A stretch of 64,000 bases of DNA. Origin: Flavobacterium soyangense (GTDB lineage Bacteria; Bacteroidota; Bacteroidia; Flavobacteriales; Flavobacteriaceae). The DNA is taken from positions 1 through 64,000 of the forward strand of contig NZ_JADHEC010000013.1 in NCBI RefSeq assembly GCF_015277675.1. Direction: 5' to 3'. How positions within the stretch are numbered: position 1 is the first letter of the stretch; the number at the start of each line of letters is the position of its first letter. This document shows positions 27,817 to 37,813 of this stretch, one piece after another. Below the pieces are notes generated by a model, which was given only the letters and a program-made list of their open reading frames with translations, did no database searches and was not told the origin of the DNA. Both the position numbers and the translations under genes were made by a program.

Positions 27817-30504
27817 TTATCTTTTGCTGGCACTTCGTTTGTCGTACTTAATATCGCTTAACACACCAGATTTTATCCCGATAAAGAAGCTCCAGTTTGA
27901 TTGGGTTCCAAAGGGCTGCCAGTTAAAATCCATTCTCCAGCTCAACAAATCTCTTTCAAAACGGAGTTGGGTGTAGGTAACTCCATTTTGGACAAAATCA
28001 TATCCTGTAGAGACGCCTGCTTTCCATTTTGGTGTCAAATCAGCATTGGCAGAAATCATTATTGAATTTCCGGTAATTTTATTTTCCCGATTGTTATTCC
28101 CATAAGTAAGGGAATAGGCAAATGTCATGTCCCATGGCAATATTGAAGCAAAAAACTCAGTGATTTTATCTTCTCCGCTATCTTCTTCCTCATCAAATTG
28201 GCTTTTTCCCCTTGCTGTATCAATAGTGTTTCTTCCAAATAAATCATCATCACGACCACCGTTTCTTTGACTTTGTTGATTTTTATCTTTCTTTTTTGCT
28301 TCCATATCCTTGCTGGATATAGAATAGTTTAAAGTCACATTTGAACTTGTCATTCTAAACAAACTCCCGCCATTGTTTATGTTATAGACGTTAATACGAG
28401 TGCCTGAATTATCTATTGCATAAGGGTCTAATGTTGTTGCAAAATTGATATTCATTTTGTTGTTAAATAGTTGTGTTCCTCCACTAACTCTTACTGGTGC
28501 CCAGGCTAGAGAAGTAATTCCATTAGCATTAATATCATAGCTTGTGGAAAAATTTAAATTATTAAGAAGCATAATTTTTTTTGCCTCAACCTTTGTGCTA
28601 TCTTTATCTGTAACTTTTGCTTCGAAAGTGTTACTTAAATCAAAACCAAGTATATTTGAATTAGTTTTGCCGGGTGATGAAAAAATGCCACCTTCAAACC
28701 GGGTGTAATCTTTAGTAATTGTTCCGCTTGCATCAGTTGCATAGGTATCGTAATATTTTTCAAAACTTGGAGTGTAACTATAGGAAACCGATGGCCTCAT
28801 TACGTGTCGAATGGATTTTATTTTTTTATTTTTACCAAAATTAAATGTTCCATAAATGGTAGTTCCCAAACTGCTTGAGAAATTATAGGTTCTGAAGGCA
28901 TCGAAACCATTAACCGTTTTATCTATAACCTTACTTTGATCTGTATCATAACCTCTACGGATGGTTTTTAAATACCAAACTTCTTCATAATTCATAGCAG
29001 TCGATACACTAAAATATTTAAATAATTTGAAATTGGTACTTATAGGGATACTTTGCTGAACGCCTACTTTGGCATTATTAAACATTTCTGGTTTAAAGAA
29101 CAAAGAATCTGTGGTAACAAAACTATTTTTTCCGCTTAAATTATACTGTAAATTTATATTCTTGAAAAAGCCTTTTTTTACTCCATCTTTGCCTACAAAC
29201 GGATAGAGACGGTCTACGCTATATTGTAAATCTGGCAATGTCAAATTGATTTCTGAAGTTTGTGTGTTTTGAGAATGCGTTGCAGACACAGCTAATCTGG
29301 ATCCAACCGTACCATTAAAAGTCTTGCTATAAGAAACAGATGAACTTAAAGTGTTGTTTAAATTTGACCCTACATTTGCCTGATTAATAGATTGCTTATA
29401 GTATTTACTGCTACCCAAATTTACAGAAGCAGAAAAACTTGAATTGGGACTTCCTTTAGAATCTTTCGCATGTGACCATTGTATATTATAAATATTTTGC
29501 TTTGAATAGTCTGGATAACCTCTTTCGCTATTAATTAAATTTTCGAATCGAACGTTAATATTTCCTCTGTAACTGTATCTTTTACCATAACTGGATTCAA
29601 ATCGCAAGGCATAACTTCCATTAGTATAATAATCTCCCAAAACGGTTAAATCATAATGATCACTTAAAGCAAAATAATAGCCGCCATTTTGCAATGAAAA
29701 TCCTCTAGTGTTTGAATCATTATAAGTGGGTAATAATATTCCTGAAACACTAGTTTCTTTACTCATCGGAAAAAAAGCAAAAGGCAATGCTATCGGAGTG
29801 GGTACATTAGCAATTACCATATTGGTTAAACCAGTAACCACTTTCTTTCCAGGAATAAATTTTACTTTACTGGTTTGAAAATAATATTCAGGATTATCTA
29901 TATCTTTTGATGTTGTAAATCGAGCCCCTTTCAGGAAATATACAGAATCATTTTCCTTTTTTGAGATGGAAGCTTTTACTTTAAACTCTCCTTGATCAGT
30001 TCTCGAATTCCAAATTAAAGCTTTTTTTGTCTTGAAATTAAAGCGAATTGAGTCTGGTTCTATTACATTTGCGCCCTGTTTAAAATTCGGATATTGTGTA
30101 TATGTACCTGTTGAATCTTTGATACGGCCTGCATAAACTTCATTTTTTTCATAATCCAATACAATAATCCCCGATTTTAACTCGATATCCTGATAATAAA
30201 GTTCAGCCTTATTGTATAGTGTAATAAGTTTTTTCTTTTGGTCAATTCGGGCGTAATCCTCAGATTTATATTTTACTTTTCCATCAAGAAACACTTTTAT
30301 TTTTACGCTATCCTTTTTAATAGTGTCGGTTTCTTTTTTTGCAGTCGATTTAGAAGTGTTTTCAGGAATAGAACCAGTCCTTACTTTTTGATTTTTGGCA
30401 GGTATCGCCGTTGTTTTGTTCTTTATATCTTGTGAATATATTTTGCAAGATCCTATTGTTAGGAAAATTGATAATAAAACGATATTAAATAAGTTTGTAT
30501 TCAA
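27817..30504 (-). CDS. lptD: LPS-assembly protein LptD (outer-membrane barrel)
   Basis: About 895 residues. The leader NTNLFNIVLLSIFLTIGSCKIYSQ is followed by a jellyroll (OstA-like) part near residues 70-230 (RIDQKKKLITLYNKAELYYQ) and a large barrel ending near residue 890. It inserts lipopolysaccharide in the outer leaflet with LptE. The frame is open to a TTG at 30588, but a likely -7 region (TATTTTTA on the minus strand, about 30516-30535) lies between, so the TTG at 30504 is preferred. The exact start is uncertain. Confidence 0.88.
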   Translation of the reverse strand: MNTNLFNIVLLSIFLTIGSCKIYSQDIKNKTTAIPAKNQKVRTGSIPENTSKSTAKKETDTIKKDSVKIKVFLDGKVKYKSEDYARIDQKKKLITLYNKAELYYQDIELKSGIIVLDYEKNEVYAGRIKDSTGTYTQYPNFKQGANVIEPDSIRFNFKTKKALIWNSRTDQGEFKVKASISKKENDSVYFLKGARFTTSKDIDNPEYYFQTSKVKFIPGKKVVTGLTNMVIANVPTPIALPFAFFPMSKETSVSGILLPTYNDSNTRGFSLQNGGYYFALSDHYDLTVLGDYYTNGSYALRFESSYGKRYSYRGNINVRFENLINSERGYPDYSKQNIYNIQWSHAKDSKGSPNSSFSASVNLGSSKYYKQSINQANVGSNLNNTLSSSVSYSKTFNGTVGSRLAVSATHSQNTQTSEINLTLPDLQYSVDRLYPFVGKDGVKKGFFKNINLQYNLSGKNSFVTTDSLFFKPEMFNNAKVGVQQSIPISTNFKLFKYFSVSTAMNYEEVWYLKTIRRGYDTDQSKVIDKTVNGFDAFRTYNFSSSLGTTIYGTFNFGKNKKIKSIRHVMRPSVSYSYTPSFEKYYDTYATDASGTITKDYTRFEGGIFSSPGKTNSNILGFDLSNTFEAKVTDKDSTKVEAKKIMLLNNLNFSTSYDINANGITSLAWAPVRVSGGTQLFNNKMNINFATTLDPYAIDNSGTRINVYNINNGGSLFRMTSSNVTLNYSISSKDMEAKKKDKNQQSQRNGGRDDDLFGRNTIDTARGKSQFDEEEDSGEDKITEFFASILPWDMTFAYSLTYGNNNRENKITGNSIMISANADLTPKWKAGVSTGYDFVQNGVTYTQLRFERDLLSWRMDFNWQPFGTQSNWSFFIGIKSGVLSDIKYDKRSASKR

Positions 30505-30638
30505 AGGTTTTAATGCTATTTTTGTAAAAATATGGCTTGTTTTATGACGTGTCAAACTTACATATAAATTTTTGTCAAAAATAATCAATTATTAAATTTA
30601 TAACCTTAGTGTTTTAATTAAATTAACTTTTTAGATTT

Positions 30639-31805
30639 ATGTATATAATAAATAGAATCAAACTAAAATTTGCTTTTTTCCTAACCATAGTTTCATTTCT
30701 CACTTACGGTCAATCCAATGTTTTTAAGGTTACTCTTGACGCTGGTCATGGAGATCACGATTTTGGGGCTACTTATAATGGACATGTCGAAAAAAATATA
30801 AATTTGGCACTTGTACTCAAAGTTGGAAGATTATTAGAACAGAACCCGAAAATTGATGTAATTTATACTCGCAAGACTGATGTTTTTATCGATTTAATTG
30901 AACGAGCCAATATCGCCAATCGAGCAGATGCCAATATTTTTGTTTCCATTCATTGCAATGCAAATAAAAATCCTGTAGGCGAGGGGACTGAAACCTATGT
31001 TATGGGGATGAGTAAAGTGGCTTCAAATCTTGAAGCAGCTAAAAAGGAGAATTCCGTTATTACTTTGGAAAAAGATTACAAACAAAAATACGAAGGCTTT
31101 GATCCCAATTCACCTGAAACTTTGATAGGAATGACCTTGATGGCTGAAGAATATTTGGATAACAGTATTTCATTGGCAAGCAAAGTAGAAGATGGATTTG
31201 CAGCTTTGGGAAAAAAAATCAGACATGGTGGCGTAAAGCAAGCCCCTTTTATGGTGTTGCATAAAGCCTACATGCCAAGAGTTTTAATTGAAACCGGATT
31301 TATTTCTAATCCTGCAGAAGGTGCTAATTTAGATTCTGAAGAGGGTCAAAACGAAATCGCCCGAGTCATTGCAAATGCCATTGTTAGCTACAAAAATGAA
31401 TACTTTGGCAATGAAGGTAACGATAGTGATGCCGAAAGACCTTCTCAAAAAATAATCGATAAACCGATAAAAGATACTTCGTCACCGGCAAAACCAAAAC
31501 TGAACTTAGAGGTAACAGTTCCGAAAAAATCTGCTAATAATCAGGATACAAATAGTACCATCTTCAAGGTTCAACTTTCGGCAAGTGCAAAGAAGTTAGA
31601 ATTGACACCAACTAATTTTAAAGGATTGAAAAACATTTCAATTGAGTCAGGTACTAATCTATACAAATATATGTATGGTGAAACCACTGATTACAATGAT
31701 GCTAAAAAACTGTTGCAGGAAGCAAAATCCAAAGGGTATGATTCCGCCTATTTAATTGCATTTAAAAACGGAAAAAAGATTAGTCTGCAAGAAGCTACCA
31801 AATAA
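30639..31805 (+). CDS. N-acetylmuramoyl-L-alanine amidase (Amidase_3) with C-terminal SPOR-like domain
   Basis: 388 residues. Signal peptide at about 1-25. The amidase domain starts VTLDAGHGDHDFGA, with zinc ligands His in AGHGD, Glu in NGHVEKNIN and His in FVSIHCNAN, and the late Glu in VLIETGFISNPAEG. Residues about 250-300 are a charged linker. The last 85 residues (FKVQLSASAKKLELTP, YGETTDYNDAKKLLQEAKSKG) look like a SPOR domain that binds denuded septal glycan. It would act in cell separation. Confidence 0.9.
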   Translation: MYIINRIKLKFAFFLTIVSFLTYGQSNVFKVTLDAGHGDHDFGATYNGHVEKNINLALVLKVGRLLEQNPKIDVIYTRKTDVFIDLIERANIANRADANIFVSIHCNANKNPVGEGTETYVMGMSKVASNLEAAKKENSVITLEKDYKQKYEGFDPNSPETLIGMTLMAEEYLDNSISLASKVEDGFAALGKKIRHGGVKQAPFMVLHKAYMPRVLIETGFISNPAEGANLDSEEGQNEIARVIANAIVSYKNEYFGNEGNDSDAERPSQKIIDKPIKDTSSPAKPKLNLEVTVPKKSANNQDTNSTIFKVQLSASAKKLELTPTNFKGLKNISIESGTNLYKYMYGETTDYNDAKKLLQEAKSKGYDSAYLIAFKNGKKISLQEATK

Positions 31806-31837
31806 ATTAACAACTGCAACTTTAATTATTTTTATAT

Positions 31838-31845
31838 TAAATTTG
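31838..31845 (+). promoter_or_regulatory. -7 box before the MCE gene
   Basis: TAAATTTG matches TAnnTTTG, 19 bp before the TTG start at 31864. Confidence 0.5.
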
Positions 31846-31863
31846 TACAAATATACTTGAATT

Positions 31864-32829
31864 TTGAAATTAACACGAGAAATTAAAACCGCCATATTAG
31901 TCATTTCGACAATTTTACTTTTTATTTGGGGCTATAGCTTTGTAAAAGGAAAAGACCTTTTAGATAAATACAAAACATTTTATGTGCAATATGACAATGT
32001 TGAAGGTTTATCCTCTTCAGCATCTGTTACTATTAACGGCTTGATAGTGGGAAAAGTTACTAAGATTTCTTTAAACAAAGAAACAGGAAAACTATTGGTT
32101 CAATTGCAACTCAAAACGGATTTCCCTATTTCAAAAACAAGTATAGCCACTATTTATAAGCCTGGTTTTATTGATGGAAAACAAATTGCGATTCATCCCA
32201 ATCTTGAGGACAAATCAGTGTCAGCTAATGGTCAGATGCTCATAGGAAATGCTGAATTGGATTTAATAGAAGCCTTGAAAAAGCAAGTGTATCCGCTTCA
32301 GGAAAAATTTGAGATGCTGATGAAAAATGCAGACAATCTATTGATAGGAATAAACAATGTTTTAGATAATAAAGGACAACAAAATTTAAAAGTTAGTCTC
32401 TCAGAATTGAGTAAAACTATGGAGCAATTTCACAAAGTTTCTTCAAGTATAAATACAATTTTAGACGATAATAAAGAAGGAGTAAAAGGAGTGGTTACAA
32501 ACCTAAACAAAGTATCAAGTGATTTTTCTAAAATATCGGATTCTTTAAACAAAGCCGATTTAGGAAAAACTGCTAAAAATCTCCAAAAAACATTGGAAAA
32601 TGTTGATAAAATGATGGCTAGTATGCAGGCCGGAAAAGGTACAATGGGTAAATTGATAAATGACGAAGCATTGTATAATAATTTAGAGAAAACTTCAAAA
32701 GAATTAGAATTATTATTAGAAGACGTAAGGCTTCACCCAACCCGATATGTGAATGTCTCTGTTTTTGGGAAGAAAAATAAACCTTATGTTGCACCGGTAA
32801 ACGATACAGTTTCAAAAGTTAAAAACTAG
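31864..32829 (+). CDS. MlaD/MCE-domain lipid transport protein
   Basis: 321 residues from a TTG start. A membrane anchor (about 8-24) is followed by the MCE domain (YVQYDNVEGLSSSASVTING, KPGFIDGKQIAIHP) and a long helical tail (about 120-300) that may form the lipid tunnel of the MCE hexamer. It probably moves phospholipid between membranes. The permease and ATPase partners are not in the window. It is followed 5 bp later by the Fe-S protein gene, probably by shared transcription. Confidence 0.88.
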   Translation: MKLTREIKTAILVISTILLFIWGYSFVKGKDLLDKYKTFYVQYDNVEGLSSSASVTINGLIVGKVTKISLNKETGKLLVQLQLKTDFPISKTSIATIYKPGFIDGKQIAIHPNLEDKSVSANGQMLIGNAELDLIEALKKQVYPLQEKFEMLMKNADNLLIGINNVLDNKGQQNLKVSLSELSKTMEQFHKVSSSINTILDDNKEGVKGVVTNLNKVSSDFSKISDSLNKADLGKTAKNLQKTLENVDKMMASMQAGKGTMGKLINDEALYNNLEKTSKELELLLEDVRLHPTRYVNVSVFGKKNKPYVAPVNDTVSKVKN

Positions 32830-32834
32830 CAATT

Positions 32835-34169
32835 ATGGGCTATTTGGATAATATTTTATTTGCGATTCTACTGATTTTAGGATTTGGTTATTTTTATGCC
32901 AATATTAAAAAAATAGTTAGAAACATCAATCTTGGAGCTGACGTAAATCGCAAAGACAACCCTAAAGCGCGTTTGAAAAATATGGCATTGATTGCTCTTG
33001 GACAATCAAAAATGGTTAAAAGACCAGTTGCAGGAATACTTCACATCATAGTTTACGCAGGATTTATTATCATTAATATTGAATTACTGGAAATTATTAT
33101 TGATGGATTATTTGGCACCCATAGAGTTTTCGCCTCTTTAGGAACGACTTATGATGTGTTAATTGGATCTTTCGAAATATTAGCTTTACTGGTTTTGGTA
33201 GCCGTATCTACTTTTTGGACAAGAAGAAATATTATCAGGTTAAAACGGTTTGCCAACAAAGATTTGGCTGGTTTTCCAAAAAATGATGCAAATTATATCC
33301 TTTATTTCGAAGTCGTTTTGATGTCTTTATTTTTATTGATGAACGCTTCAGATTTGCATTTGCAAAATATTCCGGGTGGTTTCTCTCATTTCATAAAAGC
33401 GGGAAGTTTTCCTGTAAGCCAATTTATAGAACCTTTATTTAATGGTGTTTCCAGCGATTTTGTTATGCTTCTCAATGAATTATTTTGGTGGCTGCATATT
33501 ATAGGTATTTTGATATTTATGAATTATTTGTATTTTTCAAAACACTTACATATTCTCTTGGCTTTTCCAAATACTTATTTTGCTGATTTGAATCCAAAAG
33601 GGCAACTTGATAATTTAGAATCTGTTACCAATGAAGTGAAAATGATGATGGATCCAAACGCTGATCCATATGCAGCAGCACCGGTAAACGAAAATGCAGT
33701 TCCAAGTAAATTTGGAGCAAGCGATATTCAGGATTTGAATTGGGTTCAATTAATGAATGCTTATACTTGCACGGAATGTGGTCGTTGTACTTCCGCTTGT
33801 CCAGCAAATATTACCGGAAAAAAATTATCGCCACGTAAAATTATGATGGCAACCAGAGACCGAATTGAGGAAGTAGGAAAAAATATTGACTCCAATAAAG
33901 GAATTTTTGTTCCTGACAACAAATCATTATTAAACGATTACATCACACCCGAAGAGTTATGGGCTTGTACTTCGTGTAATGCTTGTGTTGAAGAATGTCC
34001 GGTAAACATTAGTCCACTTTCAATAATTATGGATATGCGCCGTTATTTAGTTATGGAACAAAGTGCTGCGCCTACACCAATAAATGCAATGATGACCAAT
34101 ATTGAAAATAATGGTGCACCATGGCAATACAACCAGCAAGATCGATTAAACTGGAAAAACGAAAATTAA
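32835..34169 (+). CDS. membrane-bound 4Fe-4S protein, HdrE/D-like
   Basis: 444 residues. The N-terminal part has about five membrane segments (residues 5-250), and the C-terminal part has two [4Fe-4S] motifs: CTECGRCTSACPA and CTSCNACVEECPV. Such a layout is found in heterodisulfide-reductase-like and NarI-like quinone oxidoreductases. It is paired with the CCG-domain protein at 34219. Together they probably pass electrons between a cytoplasmic thiol or flavoprotein and the quinone pool; partner and substrate are unknown. Confidence 0.85.
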   Translation: MGYLDNILFAILLILGFGYFYANIKKIVRNINLGADVNRKDNPKARLKNMALIALGQSKMVKRPVAGILHIIVYAGFIIINIELLEIIIDGLFGTHRVFASLGTTYDVLIGSFEILALLVLVAVSTFWTRRNIIRLKRFANKDLAGFPKNDANYILYFEVVLMSLFLLMNASDLHLQNIPGGFSHFIKAGSFPVSQFIEPLFNGVSSDFVMLLNELFWWLHIIGILIFMNYLYFSKHLHILLAFPNTYFADLNPKGQLDNLESVTNEVKMMMDPNADPYAAAPVNENAVPSKFGASDIQDLNWVQLMNAYTCTECGRCTSACPANITGKKLSPRKIMMATRDRIEEVGKNIDSNKGIFVPDNKSLLNDYITPEELWACTSCNACVEECPVNISPLSIIMDMRRYLVMEQSAAPTPINAMMTNIENNGAPWQYNQQDRLNWKNEN

Positions 34170-34218
34170 TATTTTATAGTATAATTGGTTATTTGATTAA
34201 CCGAATCAATAAAAATTT

Positions 34219-35010
34219 ATGTCAGAAGTCTTAATAGTACCAACAATGGCCGAAATGCTGTCTCAGGGTAAGCAACCAGAAGTATTGTTTTGGGTGGGTT
34301 GTTCAGGAAGTTTTGATGACAGAGCCAAAAAAATTACAAAAGCATTTGTCCGAATTCTAAATCGCGCCAATGTTTCCTTTGCAGTTCTTGGAACCGAAGA
34401 AAGTTGTTCTGGCGATCCCGCAAAACGAGCAGGAAATGAGTTTTTGTTTCAAATGCAGGCAATGACAAATATTGAAGTTCTGAATGCCTACGAAGTAAAA
34501 AAAATCGTTACGGCTTGTCCGCATTGTTTCAATACTTTGAAAAACGAATACCCTGAATTAGGCGGGAAATATGAAGTTTGTCATCACACAGAATTCCTGA
34601 AATCCTTGCTTGACGATGGCAGATTAACAATTGAAGGAGGGCAATTCAAAGGAAAAAAAATCACTTTTCATGATCCTTGTTATTTAGGAAGAGCCAATAA
34701 TGTCTACGAAGCGCCTCGTGATTTAATTCAAAAATTGGATATGGAATTAGTCGAAATGAAACGTTCTCGTGCCAATGGATTATGTTGTGGAGCCGGTGGA
34801 GCACAAATGTTTAAAGACTCTGAACCTGGCAGCAAAGAAATAAATGTGGAAAGAACTGAAGATGCTTTAGAAACCAAACCCGATATTATTGCCGCTGCCT
34901 GTCCTTTTTGCAATACAATGATGACGGATGGAATCAAAAATAAAGAAAAAGAAGGCGAAATAAAAGTATTGGACATTGCTGAATTAATTGCAAACGCACA
35001 AGATTTGTAA
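34219..35010 (+). CDS. CCG-domain (HdrB-like) Fe-S protein
   Basis: 263 residues. Two Cys-rich segments of the HdrB type: CPHCFNTLKNEYPELGG and RANGLCCGAGGAQMF with the CCG motif, then ACPFCNTMM. HdrB-like domains hold a [4Fe-4S] centre at a disulfide active site. It is co-directional with the membrane Fe-S protein 50 bp upstream, a pairing conserved in Bacteroidota. Its role in electron transfer is inferred. Confidence 0.85.
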   Translation: MSEVLIVPTMAEMLSQGKQPEVLFWVGCSGSFDDRAKKITKAFVRILNRANVSFAVLGTEESCSGDPAKRAGNEFLFQMQAMTNIEVLNAYEVKKIVTACPHCFNTLKNEYPELGGKYEVCHHTEFLKSLLDDGRLTIEGGQFKGKKITFHDPCYLGRANNVYEAPRDLIQKLDMELVEMKRSRANGLCCGAGGAQMFKDSEPGSKEINVERTEDALETKPDIIAAACPFCNTMMTDGIKNKEKEGEIKVLDIAELIANAQDL

Positions 35011-35049
35011 ATCAATTGCAAATTACCTTAAACATAAAACCCAAAAAGT

Positions 35050-35532
35050 ATGCTTATTCCTTTTGAAAATTTACCATTAGAATCCAAAATCTGGATTTAC
35101 CAATCGAACAGAAAATTTTCGGATGTAGAATTTTCTGAAATAGAAGCTGATTTAAAATCCTTTCTTGAAAAATGGGAAGCACATAGTGTAGGTCTTGAAT
35201 CATCTTATCAGTTAAAATACAATCGATTTATAATCATTGCAGTAAATCAGGATGTACAGGCAGCTACAGGCTGCTCTATTGATTCCTCCGTGCAATTTAT
35301 TCAAAAATTGGAACAAAAATACAGTGTGGATTTATTGGATAAAATGAATGTTACTTTCAAAAACGGCGAACACATTGCACACAAATCTTTAATTGATTTC
35401 AAAAAAATGGCCAAAGAAAAAGCCGTTACTGAAAACACAATTGTTTTTAATAATTTGGTAAATAATATTGAAGAATTTAATGAGTCGTGGGAAGTTCCGG
35501 CTATGGATAGTTGGCACAGTCGTTTTTTTTAG
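35050..35532 (+). CDS. conserved Bacteroidota protein of unknown function
   Basis: 160 residues starting MLIPFENLPLESKIWIYQSN. Relatives are sometimes labelled ABC transporter ATPase, but no Walker A, Walker B or signature motif is present, so that name is wrong for this protein. It contains one Cys (TGCSID) and a helical C-terminal part. It is 40 bp after the CCG protein and likely in the same operon, so it may be linked to the Fe-S pair. Confidence 0.8.
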   Translation: MLIPFENLPLESKIWIYQSNRKFSDVEFSEIEADLKSFLEKWEAHSVGLESSYQLKYNRFIIIAVNQDVQAATGCSIDSSVQFIQKLEQKYSVDLLDKMNVTFKNGEHIAHKSLIDFKKMAKEKAVTENTIVFNNLVNNIEEFNESWEVPAMDSWHSRFF

Positions 35533-35630
35533 TATAAATTTATAGGTACAGGTTTACTTTACATTTATATTCATCTAACCAGTTCTGGAAATGCTAAATT
35601 ATTCACTTTTTTAATCTAAATACAGATTTA

Positions 35631-36054
35631 AAAAATATAGAACTTAAATTTAGTCTTAATGAAAATGACTTTTTAGAACATCAACTATTTTAGCGTCAAA
35701 AACGGATAGAATTAAAAACCAAAAAAAGTAAAAGTTGGATATTAGTTTCATTTATTTTTTTGGATAGAGATACTTATAAAAATAGATTTGACTAAATTGC
35801 AATAGTTAACTTTTGAAAAGATTTCATTGAAACATCTGACATAAATAGTGTGAGCAAAATTAATTATTCTGCATTTGAAGAAATTATTTAAATTGAGAAT
35901 TATTATTTTTCTAAAGTTAAAAACAGGAGAAAGCATAATCATTCCAAAAAAACTTTAATTTGAAAATATAATTGATTTAAAATCAGATTTAGGGAGAATA
36001 TTTAAGAAGTATCAAATAAAAATCAAGGATGAATTAATTTGGAAGTGGAAATAA
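35631..36054 (+). pseudogene. decayed gene, YcxB-like membrane protein family
   Basis: Plus-strand translation shows clear family pieces interrupted by stops and frameshifts: FSLNENDFLEHQLF then a stop, RIELKTKKSKSWILVSF, DFIETSDINSVSK, GESIIIPKK in another frame, and a final frame reading IFKKYQIKIKDELIWKWK with a stop at 36052-36054. The pattern resembles a conserved flavobacterial membrane protein of the YcxB-like type (from memory). At least three stops and two frameshifts make it non-functional. Confidence 0.72.
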
Positions 36055-36064
36055 GAATCATTCT

Positions 36065-36072
36065 TAATTTTG
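36065..36072 (+). promoter_or_regulatory. bshA -7 box
   Basis: TAATTTTG matches TAnnTTTG, with a TTG 23 bases upstream (36039-36041), inside the last codons of the decayed gene. bshA starts 29 bp downstream. Confidence 0.6.
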
Positions 36073-36100
36073 CCTAATTTCGTCTTATCAAAATTCATAT

Positions 36101-37234
36101 ATGAAAATAGCAATTGTTTGTTACCCAACTTTTGGAGGAAGCGGTGTTGTCGCTACAGAATTAGGGCTTGAGTTGGCTCGTCGTGGTCACGAAATTCACT
36201 TTATTACATACAGTCAGCCCGTTCGTTTGGCATTATTAAATCCAAATGTGTATTATCACGAAGTAAATGTTCCGGAATATCCATTGTTTCATTTTCAACC
36301 GTATGAATTGGCTTTGTCGAGCAAATTAGTTGATATGGTGAAATTGTACAAAATAGAATTGTTGCACGTACATTATGCTATTCCTCACGCTTATGCAGGT
36401 TATATGGCAAAGCAAATGCTCAAGGATGAAGGTATAAATCTCCCAATGATAACCACACTTCACGGAACGGATATAACCTTGGTAGGAAATCATCCTTTCT
36501 ATAAAACTGCAGTGACTTTTAGCATCAACAAATCTGATTTTGTAACTTCTGTTTCTCAAAGTTTGAAAGAAGATACAATTAAATTATTCAATATAAAAAA
36601 TGAAATCCAGGTAATTCCTAATTTTATTGAATTGGATAAAAATATTGTAGATCCCAGCATTTCTTGCCGTCGCTCGGTTATTGCCAAAGAAAATGAACGA
36701 ATTATAACCCACATCAGTAACTTTAGAAAAGTGAAAAGAATTCCTGACGTGATTAAGATATTTTATAAAATTCAGCAACAAATTCCTGCCAAATTAATGA
36801 TGGTAGGTGATGGACCCGAAAAAGAAAAAGCGGAATATTTATGTCAGGAATTAGGTATTCTGGATAAGGTAATTTTCTTTGGAAACAGCAATGAGATTGA
36901 TAAAATTTTGAGTTATACTGATTTATTCCTTTTGCCATCAGAGACCGAAAGTTTTGGGCTTGCCGCACTGGAAGCAATGGCTTGGAGTGTTCCTGTAATT
37001 TCAAGTAATTCCGGAGGTCTACGCGAAGTGAATTTTGATGGAGTTTCAGGATATTTGAGTGATGTGGGCAATACTGATGAAATGGCCGAAAATGCTTTGA
37101 AAATATTGAAAGATATGACCACTTTAAATAAATTTAAAGAAAATGCGTTATCAGTTGCAAAGCGATTTGAAATTAAAAATATTTTGCCTTTATATGAGGA
37201 GCTGTATCAAAAAGCAATAGATAAATTTTCATGA
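36101..37234 (+). CDS. bshA: N-acetyl-alpha-D-glucosaminyl L-malate synthase
   Basis: 377 residues, family length. The GT-B glycosyltransferase starts IAIVCYPTFGGSGVVATELG, has HVHYAIPHAYAGY and TTLHGTDITLVG, and closes with the GT4 donor motif ETESFGLAALEAMAWSVPV. It joins GlcNAc from UDP-GlcNAc to L-malate, the first step of bacillithiol. Bacillithiol is the main low-molecular thiol of many Flavobacteriia, relevant to the DinB-like gene at 5276. Confidence 0.95.
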   Translation: MKIAIVCYPTFGGSGVVATELGLELARRGHEIHFITYSQPVRLALLNPNVYYHEVNVPEYPLFHFQPYELALSSKLVDMVKLYKIELLHVHYAIPHAYAGYMAKQMLKDEGINLPMITTLHGTDITLVGNHPFYKTAVTFSINKSDFVTSVSQSLKEDTIKLFNIKNEIQVIPNFIELDKNIVDPSISCRRSVIAKENERIITHISNFRKVKRIPDVIKIFYKIQQQIPAKLMMVGDGPEKEKAEYLCQELGILDKVIFFGNSNEIDKILSYTDLFLLPSETESFGLAALEAMAWSVPVISSNSGGLREVNFDGVSGYLSDVGNTDEMAENALKILKDMTTLNKFKENALSVAKRFEIKNILPLYEELYQKAIDKFS

Positions 37235-37326
37235 AATCGCCACTAAAAACAAATTTGCGAAAGCAAATACTAATAAATAACTAGGCGATACCATATATGG
37301 CCACTAAAAAATCAAAATCCGCATAT

Positions 37327-37755
37327 ATGAAAAAAATAAGTCTAGTATTGTTCACTTTAATACTTGTTTCTTGTGGAGCTTCATCTACAAAAAGTTCAGG
37401 GAACAAGCCATTATATGAAGTTTTGACCCAACAATCAGATGGCGGTGCCAGCATTCGTTTTTTTGAAATCTTAAACGAGGAAAAAGAAATTGCAATGTTG
37501 CAAAATGATGAAAAATTAAAAAATAAAATTCACCCAAATGATATCCAGACATCAAATTTTATTGTTTTGAATATGGGAGAAAAAACATCTAGCGGTTATA
37601 GAATTAGCGTTGAAAGTGCTATAGAAACAGATAAGAATATAATTGTTACCATAAAAGAAACCTCCCCAGAATTTAATACTGTAGCCACACAAGAAATTAC
37701 GACTCCATATTGCGTGGTCAAAATAAACTCTAAAAAAGAGATTATCATTAAATAA
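37327..37755 (+). CDS. PrcB-domain lipoprotein
   Basis: 142 residues from the ATG at 37327. MKKISLVLFTLILVSCG is a lipoprotein signal. The PrcB-like C-terminal domain shows NMGEKTSSGYRISV and TPYCVVKINSKKEI, as in the treponemal dentilisin complex subunit. The frame is open to 37297, which would add a charged extension before the signal, so the inner ATG is preferred. It ends in a shared terminator with the convergent OMP gene. Confidence 0.8.
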   Translation: MKKISLVLFTLILVSCGASSTKSSGNKPLYEVLTQQSDGGASIRFFEILNEEKEIAMLQNDEKLKNKIHPNDIQTSNFIVLNMGEKTSSGYRISVESAIETDKNIIVTIKETSPEFNTVATQEITTPYCVVKINSKKEIIIK

Positions 37756-37756
37756 A

Positions 37757-37800
37757 AAACTCCATCTCGTTTTTTTTGAAACAAGACGGAGTTTTACAAA
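37757..37800. terminator. bidirectional terminator between convergent genes
   Basis: AAAACTCCATCTCGTTT (37757-37773) pairs with 37779-37795 with two G-U pairs, with A/T runs on both sides. It serves both the PrcB-like and the OMP genes. Confidence 0.85.
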
Positions 37801-37813
37801 AAGACCAAATATT

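Noticed and set aside
35050..35532. ABC transporter ATPase, the usual database label for this protein
   Set aside because: No Walker A, Walker B or signature motif is present in the 160 residues.
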